Counted from the first letter of the stretch, positions 28,084 to 37,371 are shown. The stretch is 64,000 nucleotides of DNA from Microbacterium sufflavum (GCF_023091155.1 NZ_JAHWXK010000001.1:186001-250000), one strand, 5' to 3'. The notes: generated from the letters alone by a model not told the origin. Made by a program: numbers and translations.

Positions 28084-29088
28084 CTAGTACTCCATGCGCC
28101 ACATGTAGCGGCGCACGCTGAGGGGGTGACCACGGTGGTCGGCGAGCGCGTCCGCGTAGGCGCGCAGCACGATGTTGAAGAGCAGGTGGGCGAAGACGCC
28201 ACGGACCTCGGGGGCGACGACGTCCAGGCCGAACTCCTGCGCGTCGAGCACCAGCACCCGCTTCGAGTGCTTCGTGACGAAGTCGACGGCGCGCTGCTCC
28301 ACGGCGCGGGTCTCGTCGAGGCCGAGCAGCGCGATGAAGGGCACGTCCTCCTCGGTGATCTCGAACGGGCCGTGGAAGTACTCGCCGGCGTGGATCGCGG
28401 CGGAGTGCACCCACTGCATCTCCTGCAGCAGGCAGATGGCGAAGGAGTAGGCCGAGCCGAAGTTGGATCCCGCGGCCATGGTGTAGATGAGGGGCTCGCG
28501 GCGGGAGGCGTAGCCCCAGGCATCGGCGGCGGCGGCGTGCGCCTCGCGGGCTGCGGGAACGAGCGAGGGCAACTGGGCCACGGCGTCGTCGACGGCGGTC
28601 GCGATACCCGCCTGCTCGCGGTCGTCGAGGATGCCGGCGGCGAGGCGCAGGAGGAGCGCCGGCCCGACGTGGGCCTCGCTCTTGCCCTCGCCGTGCTGGT
28701 AGGCCACGACATGCTCCGCGGCCTCGGCCAACGGGGAGGCGGGGTCGAACGTGAAGGCGACGGTGAGGGCGCCGCGCTCGCGGGCGTGACGGGCGGCTTC
28801 GACCGTCTCCGGGGTGGTGCCCGAGTGCGAGCAGAGGAGGACGAGGGTGTCCGCGTCGACGCGGGACGAGGCGCGCGAGGTGAACTCGGCGGCGTTCAGG
28901 GCGGTCGCCTCGAGCCGGACGGCCTTCGTTCCGAAGAGGTACTCGATGGGCTGCATGACGGCGTAGGAGCCGCCGCAGGCGGTGAGCACGACGCGCGAGA
29001 TGGTGTCCCGGGTCGCGATCGCCTGGCGAGCCGCAGCGAGCTGGTTCTCGATGGCGGCGGAGTCGACGAACAGAGCGGTGGCAGACAA
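28084..29088 (-). CDS. frlB: SIS-domain fructosamine 6-phosphate deglycase (FrlB-like)
   Basis: A 334-residue cytoplasmic enzyme with two SIS domains. The first carries VVLTACGGSYAV and LLCSHSGTTPETVEAA; the second has HAGEYFHGPFEITEEDVPFI, whose GE-Y/F-FHGPFE strip is diagnostic of FrlB. It would split fructosamine 6-phosphate into glucose 6-phosphate and the free amino acid. The start is TTG at 29088, fixed by AAGGG six bases upstream. It leads the operon, directly downstream of the candidate regulator site. Confidence 0.88.
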   Translation of the reverse strand: MSATALFVDSAAIENQLAAARQAIATRDTISRVVLTACGGSYAVMQPIEYLFGTKAVRLEATALNAAEFTSRASSRVDADTLVLLCSHSGTTPETVEAARHARERGALTVAFTFDPASPLAEAAEHVVAYQHGEGKSEAHVGPALLLRLAAGILDDREQAGIATAVDDAVAQLPSLVPAAREAHAAAADAWGYASRREPLIYTMAAGSNFGSAYSFAICLLQEMQWVHSAAIHAGEYFHGPFEITEEDVPFIALLGLDETRAVEQRAVDFVTKHSKRVLVLDAQEFGLDVVAPEVRGVFAHLLFNIVLRAYADALADHRGHPLSVRRYMWRMEY

Positions 29089-29118
29089 GATGGTCCCTTC
29101 TGATGACCGGTAGCAAAC

Positions 29119-29149
29119 ATCATGACTTGTTATATGACGTCATGTGATG
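29119..29149. promoter_or_regulatory. Candidate frl promoter and FrlR operator
   Basis: The perfect 10-bp palindrome ATGACGTCAT lies at 29134-29143. It is flanked by CATCATGAC (29119-29127) and GTGATG (29144-29149), giving a larger imperfect dyad. On the minus strand TATAAC (about 29128-29133) could be the -10 box of frlB, so a bound GntR-type dimer would block it. Confidence 0.5.
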
Positions 29150-29274
29150 ACTGACGTTAGCGAGAGACCGGTCGGCTTGTAAAGAGGTCTGCGGAAAATG
29201 GGTCGCAGAAAACCTCCCGGCGACGAAGGACCCTGTCGGCGCGGGTTAGGAGCCGGCGAGCGGAAAGCGCGGAA

Positions 29275-30072
29275 TCAGGCGCGACGACGGCCGCGGACGG
29301 CCTTGATCGCCATCTGCACCGCGATCACCACGAGGTACGCGGCGAACAGGATGTTGCCCACGGAGGGGTTGACGATCGTCGCGAGCCACGCGCCGAGCGC
29401 GGTCGTCGTGCACGCCGAGACACCGATGAGCGCGGCGGCGAGCAGGTCGACGTTCCGGTTGCGGAGGTTGCCGACGGTGCCGGAGATCGCGGTCGGGATC
29501 ATCATCAGCAGCGACGTGCCCTTGGCGACCAGGTCGCTGGTGCCGAACGCGAGCATGAGCACCGGCACCACGATCACACCGCCGCCGACGCCGATGAGTC
29601 CGGCGAGGATGCCGGTGCCCACGCCGACGCCGACCAGGGCGATACCGGTGAGCCAGGTCAGCTCGAACACGGCGTCCCGCGAGGGGATCACCAGGAACAG
29701 GCTCACGATCACCACGACCAGGAAGCCCACGAAGCCCCAGCGCAGCGCGGTCTGCGAGATGCGCGGGAGCAGGCGCGTGCCGATCTGCGCGCCCACCACG
29801 GCGCCCGCGGCGAGGATCAGGGCCGGGATCCATGCCACCGATCCGGTGGTGGCGTACGAGATGACACCGACGCTGGCGGTCGGCACGATCGCGGCCAGCG
29901 AGGTGCCGGCCGCGAGCCGCTGGTCGAAGTGCAGCAGGAGCACCAGGAGCGGGACGATGACCGTGCCGCCGCCGACGCCGAACAGGCCGGAGAGGAGACC
30001 GGCGAGCAGGCCGATGCCGATGAATGCCGTGTAGGCGCGAGGCCCGCGTCTCAGGGCCTGCGCGTCAGTCAC
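29275..30072 (-). CDS. TauE/SafE-family membrane permease
   Basis: A 265-residue membrane protein with about eight helices arranged as two similar halves. Each half begins with a glycine-rich turn: GLLSGLFGVGGGTVIVPLL and GILAGLIGVGGGVIVVPVL. The family exports sulfite, sulfoacetate or related organic anions, but individual substrates are rarely known. It sits between the frl and tct operons, oriented like both, without overlap to either. Family is confident; the cargo is unknown. Confidence 0.88.
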   Translation of the reverse strand: MTDAQALRRGPRAYTAFIGIGLLAGLLSGLFGVGGGTVIVPLLVLLLHFDQRLAAGTSLAAIVPTASVGVISYATTGSVAWIPALILAAGAVVGAQIGTRLLPRISQTALRWGFVGFLVVVIVSLFLVIPSRDAVFELTWLTGIALVGVGVGTGILAGLIGVGGGVIVVPVLMLAFGTSDLVAKGTSLLMMIPTAISGTVGNLRNRNVDLLAAALIGVSACTTTALGAWLATIVNPSVGNILFAAYLVVIAVQMAIKAVRGRRRA

Positions 30073-30118
30073 CGGACCAGCCTACTCCCGGCTCCTCCCC
30101 TGCTCGACCCCGCGGCTC

Positions 30119-31666
30119 TCACACCTCGGAGTCGGCCTTCACCGGCACCGCGATCGACGCCGTGAGCGCCTGCTCGTACCGCCACTGCCGACGCCGCAGC
30201 CACAGCCCGCCCGCGATCAGCAGCGCGAGCACGGCGTAGGCGACGGCCGCGAACGGCTGCGCGACGAGCGTCGTCAGGTCGCCCTGGCTCAACTGAAGTG
30301 CGCGACGCAGCTGCTCCTCGCCCATCGGCCCGAGGATCATGCCCACCACGAGCGGTGCCACGGGGAACCCGTACCGGCGGAGGAAGTACCCCAGCACACC
30401 GATGATGAGCAGGATCAGGATGTCGACGACCGCGAAGTTCAGCGCATAGGCACCGAACGCGGCGAAGAGCAGGATGCCCGCGTAGAGGTACGGCCGAGGG
30501 ATCTGCAGCAGCTTCACCCACATGCCCACGAGCGGCAGGTTGAGCACGAGCAGGATGACGTTGCCGATGTACAGGCTCGCCACCAGCGCCCACACCAGGT
30601 CGGACTGTCCCGTGAACAGCAGCGGGCCCGGCTGCAGGCCGTACGTCTGGAACGCGGTCAGGATGATCGCCGCGGTCGCGGTGGTCGGCAGGCCGAGCGT
30701 CAGCAGCGGCACGAGCACTCCGGCCGCTGCCGCGTTGTTCGCCGACTCCGGCCCGGCCACCCCCTCGATGGCGCCACGCCCGAACTCGTCCTTGCGGCGG
30801 GAGAGCTTCCGCTCCGTCGCGTACGACAGGAAGGTCGCGACATCGGCACCGCCCGCCGGGATCGTCCCGATCGGGAACCCGATGGCGGTGCCGCGCAGCC
30901 ACGGCTTCCACGACCTCCGCCAGTCGTCCTTCGTCATCCAGCTCCGCCACCCGCGCGCCACCGGGATCACGTCGACCGCACCGTGGCGCAGACGGGCGGC
31001 GACGTAGAGCGTCTCCCCCACGGCGAACAGGCCCACCGCCACCAGCACCACGTCGATGCCGTCCGCGAGCGGCAGCAGGCCGAGCGTGTAGCGCTGCTGC
31101 CCGGACAGCCAGTCGGTGCCGACCAGCCCGAGGAACAGCCCGACGCCGAGCGACAGCAGGCCCCGCGGCACCGAGGAGCCCATGAGCGCGCCGACCGTGA
31201 CGAACGCGACGACGATCAGCGCCACGTAGTCCGCCGGTCCGAGGTTCACGGCGAACTGCGCCAGCACCGGCGCCAGCAGCGTGAGGCCGATCGTCGCGAG
31301 CGTGCCGGCGACGAACGAGCCGATCGCCGCGGTCGCGAGGGCCGCGGCGCCCCGGCCGAGCTTGGCCATCCTGTTGCCCTCGATCGCGGTGACGATCGAG
31401 GCCGACTCCCCGGGAGTGTTGAGGAGGATGCTCGTGGTCGATCCGCCGTACATGCCGCCGTAGTAGATGCCGGCGAAGGTGATCAGGGCCGCGGCCGGCT
31501 CCAGCGTGTAGGTGAGCGGCAGGAGGAGGGCCACCGTCATGGCGGGGCCGATACCCGGGAGCACGCCCACTGCCGTGCCGATCAGCACGCCGAAGAACGC
31601 GAACACGAGGTACTGGGGCTGCAGCGCGGTCGCGAAGCCCTCCAGGAGCAGGGTCCAGCTGTCCAT
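30119..31666 (-). CDS. tctA: Tripartite tricarboxylate transporter, large membrane subunit TctA
   Basis: A 515-residue integral membrane protein with about twelve helices. The conserved TctA strips [40 protein letters not shown] and PGPLLF are present. It transports citrate or a related carboxylate using a cation gradient, with TctC delivering substrate and TctB as small partner. Its ATG shares one base with the tctB stop (TGATG), so the two are coupled. It is the last gene of tctCBA. Confidence 0.94.
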   Translation of the reverse strand: MDSWTLLLEGFATALQPQYLVFAFFGVLIGTAVGVLPGIGPAMTVALLLPLTYTLEPAAALITFAGIYYGGMYGGSTTSILLNTPGESASIVTAIEGNRMAKLGRGAAALATAAIGSFVAGTLATIGLTLLAPVLAQFAVNLGPADYVALIVVAFVTVGALMGSSVPRGLLSLGVGLFLGLVGTDWLSGQQRYTLGLLPLADGIDVVLVAVGLFAVGETLYVAARLRHGAVDVIPVARGWRSWMTKDDWRRSWKPWLRGTAIGFPIGTIPAGGADVATFLSYATERKLSRRKDEFGRGAIEGVAGPESANNAAAAGVLVPLLTLGLPTTATAAIILTAFQTYGLQPGPLLFTGQSDLVWALVASLYIGNVILLVLNLPLVGMWVKLLQIPRPYLYAGILLFAAFGAYALNFAVVDILILLIIGVLGYFLRRYGFPVAPLVVGMILGPMGEEQLRRALQLSQGDLTTLVAQPFAAVAYAVLALLIAGGLWLRRRQWRYEQALTASIAVPVKADSEV

Positions 31667-32223
31667 CAGAGCATCCTCCCCAGCCAGCCGAGCGCCGGCC
31701 CCCACGGGAGCGACAGCCCGAGCAGTCCGCCGAACACGATCTGCACCACGAGCGCGATGGCCGCACCGACCAGCAGGGCCACCCACCATCGGCGTGCTCC
31801 GAGCGCCCAGGCGACACCGCCGAACAGCAGCGCCGCGGCGGGCGCCCACCCGAGCGGCTCGATCAGCAGCAGGTGCGCCACCACGAGCGCCACGATCTTC
31901 ACGAGCGCGAGCCAGTCCGTCGGAAGCGCCTGGTCGATGTCCTCGCCGTCCTCCGGGACGCCGCGGTGACCGCGGAGGATGCTCACGACCACGGCCACCG
32001 CCGACCCGAGCAGCAGCACCGACACGAACAGAGGGAACACGGTCGGACCCACCTGGGCCCCGGCAGGGACGTGGATGGAGAACACGCCGACGAGGGCGAA
32101 CACACCGAGCGCGACCATGAGGAGGGCGAAGACGAGCTCGCCCCGCGGCAGAGACCCGAGCGAGCCCACAGACCGGCGTGTGCCGGTCTGCAGGCCCGAG
32201 GGCCCGGGAGACCCGGTCGACAT
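31666..32223 (-). CDS. tctB: Tripartite tricarboxylate transporter, small membrane subunit TctB
   Basis: A 185-residue protein with four predicted helices, including [18 protein letters not shown] and [21 protein letters not shown]. The length and topology fit TctB. It starts at an ATG two bases upstream of the tctC stop region and couples to tctA downstream. It is thought to support the TctA channel; its sequence is poorly conserved in the family, so the call leans partly on gene order. Confidence 0.88.
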   Translation of the reverse strand: MSTGSPGPSGLQTGTRRSVGSLGSLPRGELVFALLMVALGVFALVGVFSIHVPAGAQVGPTVFPLFVSVLLLGSAVAVVVSILRGHRGVPEDGEDIDQALPTDWLALVKIVALVVAHLLLIEPLGWAPAAALLFGGVAWALGARRWWVALLVGAAIALVVQIVFGGLLGLSLPWGPALGWLGRML

Positions 32224-32224
32224 G

Positions 32225-33244
32225 TCAGCCGACCAGCCCGATGTTCTGCAGCGTCGTGGTGACCTCGCCGATGTTGCCGGTGAGGAACTCGTCGAACTCC
32301 GCACCGGTGAGGAACGCGTCGGCCCACCCGCGGGTCTCCAGCTCGTCCTTCCAGGCGTCCGACTCCTCCAGCTCGGTCACGATGCGCTCCAGCTCCGCGC
32401 GCTCGGCGTCGTCGATGCCCCCCGGGGCGATCACGCCGCGCCAGTTGGTGAGCACCACGTCGTAGCCCGCGTCGGTGATGGTGTCGACGTCGGGCAGCTG
32501 CGCGACGGGCTCGTCGGACGACACCGCGAGCGCCTTCATCGTCCCCGCCTCGATGTGCTGCAGGAACTCGCCGACGCCCGAGATGCCCGCGGCGACCTTG
32601 CCGCCGAGGATCAGCGACGTCGCCTCGCCGCCACCGGAGTTGGGCGTGTAGTTGAGCTTCTCCGCGATCTCCCCGCCGTCCAGGCCCGCCTCCTCCAGCA
32701 GGAGCCCGGCCAGGATGTGGTCGGCCCCGCCCGCCGAACCGCCGGTGATGGTCACGGCCTGTCCGCGGTCGACGACGTCCTCCACCAGGTCCTCGAGCGT
32801 GTCGTACTCCGACTCCGCGGGCACGACCACCACGAGCGGCTCGTCGGTGAGGCGGGCGATCGGCGTCATGTCCTCGATGCGGACCGCGGACGCGTTGGTC
32901 TCGACCGCTCCGACCATGACCAGTCCCATCACCATGAGCGTCGCCGGGTCCTTCTCGTTGGCGAGCTGCGCGAGGCCGACGGTCCCCCCGGCGCCTCCGA
33001 CGTTCGTGACCGGGGCGGAGCCGACGATCCCGTCCTCCGTGAGCAGCTGCGACATCGCGCGGCCGGTCTGGTCCCACCCGCCGCCAGGGTCGGCGGGGAC
33101 CACGATGTTCAGGTCGGTGATGGCGACGGCTTCCCCGTCTCCGTCCGAGCCTCCGGCGTCTCCGCCTCCCGACGAGCACGCGGTGAGAGCGAGGGCGGTG
33201 GCGGCGACCGCGGCGGTCAGGGTGGCGATGCGGACGTACTTCAT
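32225..33244 (-). CDS. tctC: Tripartite tricarboxylate transporter substrate-binding lipoprotein TctC
   Basis: A 339-residue binding protein. The signal peptide ends in LTACSS with the lipidated Cys at about 23. The mature part follows the TctC/BugT pattern: IVVPADPGGGWDQTGRAM, VTNVGGAGGTVGLAQLA and WRGVIAPGG. AAGGAGGAG lies six bases before the ATG at 33244, a strong ribosome binding site. It is the first gene of tctCBA and faces the divergent chimeric regulator. Confidence 0.93.
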   Translation of the reverse strand: MKYVRIATLTAAVAATALALTACSSGGGDAGGSDGDGEAVAITDLNIVVPADPGGGWDQTGRAMSQLLTEDGIVGSAPVTNVGGAGGTVGLAQLANEKDPATLMVMGLVMVGAVETNASAVRIEDMTPIARLTDEPLVVVVPAESEYDTLEDLVEDVVDRGQAVTITGGSAGGADHILAGLLLEEAGLDGGEIAEKLNYTPNSGGGEATSLILGGKVAAGISGVGEFLQHIEAGTMKALAVSSDEPVAQLPDVDTITDAGYDVVLTNWRGVIAPGGIDDAERAELERIVTELEESDAWKDELETRGWADAFLTGAEFDEFLTGNIGEVTTTLQNIGLVG

Positions 33245-33321
33245 GGCGCTCCTCCTTGAGCGTTCGAGTGCAATCCGTCCACCATCGAGGTGTGGATGCG
33301 GCCGCTCAAGCTTCCGAAACC

Positions 33322-33351
33322 ATTGGTCGCGTTCCGTAAGTATTGGTCGCG
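33322..33351. promoter_or_regulatory. Direct repeats ATTGGTCGCG in the tctC/regulator gap
   Basis: Two identical 10-bp repeats at 33322-33331 and 33342-33351 are spaced 20 bp start to start, two helical turns. They lie in the 160-bp gap between divergent tctC and the CitB-type regulator. CitB-family proteins bind directly repeated sites, so this is the best candidate operator. Confidence 0.55.
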
Positions 33352-33404
33352 AACGCCGGTCCGCGCGGCTCGCGCCCTGGTTCGACAGCCGGGAGAATGA
33401 GCGG

Positions 33405-34625
33405 GTGGCCTCGAAGATGACGCTCCGGATGCAGCTGCTCGCGCTGCAGGCGCTGATCGTGTTCCTGGTGACCCTCGCCACGGGGATCGCCGCCGGGGCG
33501 TTCCAGGAGAACGCGCTCCGCGAGGCCTACAAGGATCGCATGCAGGCGGTCGCGCAGTCCGTGGCCGCGCTGCCCGTGGTGCTCGACGCGTTCGACGACG
33601 ACGATCCCTCAGCAGCGATCCAGCCGGTCGCGGAGGTGATCAGGGAGGCGTCCGACCTCGCTTACGTGGTGGTCGCCAACGACGAGGGCATCCGGTACTC
33701 GCACCCGAACCCGGAGCGCATCGGCGAACGGGTCTCGACCGATCCGTCGATCCCGCTCGGCGGCGATATCTACGTGGGCACGCAGACCGGCACGCTGGGC
33801 ACCTCATGGCGCGTGAAGGTGCCGATCCGGGATGAGGACGGCGCCGTGATCGGCACGGCATCGGTGGGCATCCTGGAGTCGGAGCTCAGTGAGGAGTTCA
33901 CCGCCAACCTGGTGTGGCTGATCTCCGCCATGCTCGCCGCTGCCGTGCTGGGCGTGTTCGGAGCGGCATGGGTCACCTCGGTGATCCGGCGCCGCATCTA
34001 CCGCTTGGAGCCCCATCAGATCGCGGCACTCGTGAAGAACCAGGAGACGACGCTGCACGGGCTGAGCGAGGGCGTGGTCACGGTCGACGGTTCCGGGCGC
34101 ATCACGCTCGCGAACGACGCGGCCGCCCGTTTCCTCGGTCGTGATGCGGGCGACCTCGACGGTGCCGTGGCGGCCGACGTCCTGGGCGAGGAGCTCACGA
34201 CGGTGCTGCGTGAGGGCGAGGCCGCGGGCCGCCCGGTGATCGTGGGGTCGCACGTGCTCGTCGCCCGCAGCACCGCGAGCCGCGACGACGACGCCGACCG
34301 TGGCGCGACCCTGCTGCTGCGCGACCACACCGAGTTGCACGACGTGGTGCAGCGCGTCGAGGCGGCAGACGCCATCATCGCGTTCCGCGAGCGGTTCGGC
34401 CTGCCGAAGGGCCTGAGCGCGGAGACGCTCCACCGCGTGTCCACCGCACTCGCCGCCCGTCCGGACGCCTCAGCGGCGGAGCTGGGCGCCGACCTCGACA
34501 TCTCCCGCGTGAGCGCCCGCCGCTACCTGGAGCATCTGGCCGCCACCGGGCAGGCGGTGCGCTCGCTCGACTACAGCACGAAGGGCCGGCCTGGCGCACG
34601 CTATCGCAGCACCGACGGCCGCTGA
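33405..34625 (+). CDS. Chimeric membrane regulator: CitA-type sensor joined to CitB-type DNA-binding domain
   Basis: A 406-residue protein. In order: TM1 (about 11-32), an extracytoplasmic CitA/DcuS-like Cache domain (34-165, with YSHPNPERIGERV), TM2 (169-194), a cytoplasmic PAS domain (about 212-310, ELHPHQIAAL-like entry and LLLRDHTELHDV exit), a short linker, then a CitB/DcuR-type helix-turn-helix (about 325-406: LPKGLSAETLHRV, SAAELGADLDISRVSARRYLEHL). The histidine kinase and receiver domains that normally lie between these parts are absent, and no separate kinase or regulator gene is nearby. The GTG at 33405 has GGGAG nine bases upstream. It could be a one-component membrane regulator of tctCBA, or a gene fusion that lost signalling. 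Confidence 0.85.
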   Translation: MASKMTLRMQLLALQALIVFLVTLATGIAAGAFQENALREAYKDRMQAVAQSVAALPVVLDAFDDDDPSAAIQPVAEVIREASDLAYVVVANDEGIRYSHPNPERIGERVSTDPSIPLGGDIYVGTQTGTLGTSWRVKVPIRDEDGAVIGTASVGILESELSEEFTANLVWLISAMLAAAVLGVFGAAWVTSVIRRRIYRLEPHQIAALVKNQETTLHGLSEGVVTVDGSGRITLANDAAARFLGRDAGDLDGAVAADVLGEELTTVLREGEAAGRPVIVGSHVLVARSTASRDDDADRGATLLLRDHTELHDVVQRVEAADAIIAFRERFGLPKGLSAETLHRVSTALAARPDASAAELGADLDISRVSARRYLEHLAATGQAVRSLDYSTKGRPGARYRSTDGR

Positions 34626-34641
34626 CGTCCCCCGATGACGA

Positions 34642-34677
34642 CGAAGCCCGCCACCCCGGGTGGGGTGGCGGGCTTCG
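34642..34677. terminator. Strong bidirectional terminator between the tct regulator and rplQ
   Basis: CGAAGCCCGCCACCCC (34642-34657) pairs perfectly with 34662-34677 around a GGGT loop, a 16-bp stem. It separates the convergent regulator and rplQ. Confidence 0.82.
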
Positions 34678-34690
34678 TGGCGTGCGAGTG

Positions 34691-35263
34691 TTACTCGGAC
34701 TTCTTCTCGACAGCGTCCTCGGCGGCGGCCTCAGCGGCCTCGCCCTCGGCCTGCGACTCGGCGCCGGCCTCGGCAGCGGCGTCCTCGGCCGGGGTCTCCT
34801 CGGCCGGAGCCTCGGTGGTCTCCTCGGCGGGGGTCTCCTCGGCGGCGGGCTTCTCGGCCTTCGGCGCGGCAGCAGCCTTCTTGGTCGACTTCGCCTTCGG
34901 GGTGACGGGCTCGAGGACGAGCTCGATCACGGCCATCGGAGCGTTGTCGCCCTTACGGTTGCCGACCTTGGTGATGCGCGTGTAGCCACCCTCGCGGTCC
35001 GCGACGAGCGGAGCGATCTCGTTGAACAGGACGTGCACGACTTCCTTGTCACCGATGACCGACAGCACGCGACGGCGTGCGTGCAGGTCTCCGCGCTTGG
35101 CGAAGGTGATCAGGCGCTCGGCGAGCGGACGCAGGCGCTTGGCCTTGGTCTCGGTCGTCTTGATCGACTTGTGGGTGTACAGCGCGGCAGCCAGGTTGGC
35201 AAGCAGCAGGCGCTCGTGGGCGGGGCCGCCTCCGAGGCGGGGACCCTTCGTGGGCTTGGGCAT
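34691..35263 (-). CDS. rplQ: Large ribosomal subunit protein bL17 with acidic C-terminal tail
   Basis: A 190-residue protein whose first 120 residues are canonical L17 ([49 protein letters not shown]). The remaining 70 residues are a low-complexity tail, first lysine-rich and then rich in Ala, Glu, Pro and Thr (repeats of AEET/PAEE). L17 sits near the exit tunnel of the large subunit. It follows rpoA by 34 bp, the usual alpha-operon order. The tail is unusual in length and charge. Confidence 0.97.
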   Translation of the reverse strand: MPKPTKGPRLGGGPAHERLLLANLAAALYTHKSIKTTETKAKRLRPLAERLITFAKRGDLHARRRVLSVIGDKEVVHVLFNEIAPLVADREGGYTRITKVGNRKGDNAPMAVIELVLEPVTPKAKSTKKAAAAPKAEKPAAEETPAEETTEAPAEETPAEDAAAEAGAESQAEGEAAEAAAEDAVEKKSE

Positions 35264-35297
35264 AATCGTCTAACTCCTGGTCAGGAAAGGTCGGGTA

Positions 35298-36287
35298 TCA
35301 GAAGGACTCGTCTTCGCTGCCGCCGTAGAAGTGGGCGCCGTCGAAACCGGGCACCGAATCCTTGAGCGACAGACCGAGCGAGATGAGCTTGTCGCGCACC
35401 TCGTCGACCGACTTCTGGCCGAAATTGCGGATGTTCATGAGCTGCGTCTCCGAGAGGGCGACGAGCTCCGAAACGGTGTTGATGCCCTCACGCTTCAGGC
35501 AGTTGTACGAGCGGACCGACAGGTCGAGGTCCTCGATCGGCATCGACAGCTCGTTGGAGTTCACAGCCTCCACGGGCGCCGGGCCGATCTCGATGCCCTC
35601 GGCCTCGACGTTCAGCTCGCGGGCGAGACCGAACAGCTCGGTGAGCGTCTTGGCGGCCGAGGCGACGGCGTCGCGCGGGCTGATCGCCGACTTGGTCTCG
35701 ACGTCGAGGACGAGCTTGTCGAAGTCGGTGCGCTCACCGGCACGGGTGGCGTCGACGCGGTAGCTGACCTTGAGGACCGGAGAGTAGATCGAGTCGATCG
35801 GGATCTGGCCCGCCTCGGCGTACTCGTTGCGGTTCTGCGTCGCCGAGACGTAGCCACGACCGCGCTCGATCGTCAGCTCGAGCTCGAACTTGGCGGTGTC
35901 GTTGAGCGTGGCGATGACGAGCTCGGGGTTGTGCACCTCGACACCGGCCGGAGCCGAGATGTCGGCGGCGGTCACTTCACCGGCACCGGTCTTGCGCAGG
36001 TAGGCCGTGATGGGCTCGTCGCGCTCGCTGGAGACGACCAGCTGCTTGATGTTGAGGATGATCTCGGTGACATCCTCCTTCACGCCGGGGATGGTGCTGA
36101 ACTCGTGCAGCACGCCGTCGATACGGACGCTGGTGACAGCGGCGCCGGGGATCGACGACAGCAGGCTGCGGCGCAGCGCGTTGCCGATCGTGTAGCCGAA
36201 GCCGGGCTCCAGAGGCTCGATGATGAACCGGCTCCGGTTCTCGACGATCTTTTCCTCGGTCAGTGTGGGACGCTGTGCAATAAGCAC
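35298..36287 (-). CDS. rpoA: DNA-directed RNA polymerase alpha subunit
   Basis: A 329-residue protein. The N-terminal assembly domain includes [23 protein letters not shown]; the C-terminal domain (about 240-310) has the promoter-contacting [20 protein letters not shown] and [11 protein letters not shown]. It starts at GTG 36287. It is separated from rpsK by a hairpin, so rpoA-rplQ may have their own promoter; CACATG/CATGTG dyad and TATAG at 36305-36328 lie just upstream. Confidence 0.98.
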   Translation of the reverse strand: MLIAQRPTLTEEKIVENRSRFIIEPLEPGFGYTIGNALRRSLLSSIPGAAVTSVRIDGVLHEFSTIPGVKEDVTEIILNIKQLVVSSERDEPITAYLRKTGAGEVTAADISAPAGVEVHNPELVIATLNDTAKFELELTIERGRGYVSATQNRNEYAEAGQIPIDSIYSPVLKVSYRVDATRAGERTDFDKLVLDVETKSAISPRDAVASAAKTLTELFGLARELNVEAEGIEIGPAPVEAVNSNELSMPIEDLDLSVRSYNCLKREGINTVSELVALSETQLMNIRNFGQKSVDEVRDKLISLGLSLKDSVPGFDGAHFYGGSEDESF

Positions 36288-36374
36288 TCTGTGTTCCTTT
36301 CGATCACATGCCCGCTATATGACATGTGGTGGGGTGAGGTCTTGAGTTGTGGAAGTCGATGCCCGCGCGGGGCG

Positions 36375-36410
36375 CCGAGCCGCTCGGCTCCGGAGAGACG
36401 AGCGGCTCGG
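36375..36410. terminator. Hairpin between rpsK and rpoA
   Basis: CCGAGCCGCTCG (36375-36386) pairs with CGAGCGGCTCGG (36399-36410), a 12-bp stem with a 12-base loop. It divides the alpha cluster into infA-rpmJ-rpsM-rpsK and rpoA-rplQ. Confidence 0.65.
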
Positions 36411-36418
36411 TGCACGCA

Positions 36419-36817
36419 TCAGACGCGGCGACGCTTCGGCGGGCGGCAGCCGTTGTGCGCCTGCGGGGTGACGTCCTGGATCGAGCCCACCTCGAGGCCG
36501 GCGGCCTGCAGCGAGCGGATCGCGGTCTCGCGGCCGGAGCCCGGACCCTTCACGAAGACGTCGACCTTCTTGACGCCGTGCTCCTGCGCCTGGCGGGCGG
36601 CCGACTCGGCGGCCATGCCTGCGGCGTACGGGGTCGACTTGCGGGAGCCCTTGAAGCCCACGCCACCCGACGACGCCCAGCTGATGACAGCGCCGGACGG
36701 GTCGGTGATCGAAACGATGGTGTTGTTGAACGTCGACTTGATGTGGGCCTGGCCCAGCGCGATGTTCTTCTTCTCCTTGCGGCGCGGCTTGCGCGCGGCG
36801 GCCTTGGGTGCAGCCAT
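36419..36817 (-). CDS. rpsK: Small ribosomal subunit protein uS11
   Basis: A 132-residue protein of the platform of the small subunit. The family strips [43 protein letters not shown] and [18 protein letters not shown] are intact. It follows rpsM in the alpha cluster. A terminator-like hairpin lies directly after its stop. Confidence 0.98.
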   Translation of the reverse strand: MAAPKAAARKPRRKEKKNIALGQAHIKSTFNNTIVSITDPSGAVISWASSGGVGFKGSRKSTPYAAGMAAESAARQAQEHGVKKVDVFVKGPGSGRETAIRSLQAAGLEVGSIQDVTPQAHNGCRPPKRRRV

Positions 36818-36847
36818 GAAAGTGTTCTCCTAGTCCCTGGCCGCTGC

Positions 36848-37222
36848 TTAGCGGGCCTTCTTCTTGCCGGCGACGGTGCGCTTCGGGCCCTTGCGGGTAC
36901 GGGCGTTGGTCTTGGTGCGCTGGCCGCGGACCGGGAGGCCACGACGGTGGCGCAGGCCCTCGTAGGAGCCGATCTCGACCTTGCGGCGGATGTCTGCGGC
37001 GACCTCGCGGCGAAGGTCACCCTCCACCTTGTAGTTGCCTTCGATGTAGTCGCGGAGGGCGACGAGCTGGTCGTCGCTGAGGTCCTTCACGCGGATGCTC
37101 TCGTCGATGTCGGTCGCCTTGAGGATCTCGACCGAGCGGGTACGGCCGACGCCGTAGATGTAGGTAAGGGCGATCACCACGCGCTTGTCGCGCGGGATGT
37201 CAACGCCGGCAAGACGTGCCAT
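36848..37222 (-). CDS. rpsM: Small ribosomal subunit protein uS13
   Basis: A 124-residue head protein of the small subunit contacting the large subunit. [24 protein letters not shown] and the basic tail [19 protein letters not shown] are canonical. Its upstream gap to rpmJ carries a large folded RNA element (37254-37316), so its expression may be regulated separately from rpmJ. Confidence 0.98.
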   Translation of the reverse strand: MARLAGVDIPRDKRVVIALTYIYGVGRTRSVEILKATDIDESIRVKDLSDDQLVALRDYIEGNYKVEGDLRREVAADIRRKVEIGSYEGLRHRRGLPVRGQRTKTNARTRKGPKRTVAGKKKAR

Positions 37223-37253
37223 GCGGTTCTCCTGGGTGTTGTGGAGGTGTGGA

Positions 37254-37316
37254 GCAGGATCGGTGCCCGGGCCTCCGCCCCGAGGTGTCCCCCGCTGTCG
37301 CGGGTTCTGATCCTGC
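37254..37316 (-). ncRNA. Candidate structured leader upstream of rpsM
   Basis: On the minus strand GCAGGATC (37316-37309) pairs with GATCCTGC (37261-37254), closing a 63-nt element. Inside, CCCGC-GACA-GCGGG (37304-37291) forms a second helix, and CCTC/GAGG segments allow a third. The fold is a possible three-way junction 30 bases before rpsM. No known family was recognised. Confidence 0.45.
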
Positions 37317-37371
37317 CGTGTCGTATTGAGTTATGAGATTGCGAGAGCGCTGCTCACGCAGCGGTGGGCAC

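Noticed and set aside
28084..29088. SIS-domain protein as glucosamine 6-phosphate synthase or AgaS
   Set aside because: No glutaminase domain; the FHGPFE strip and the frl gene order point to FrlB.
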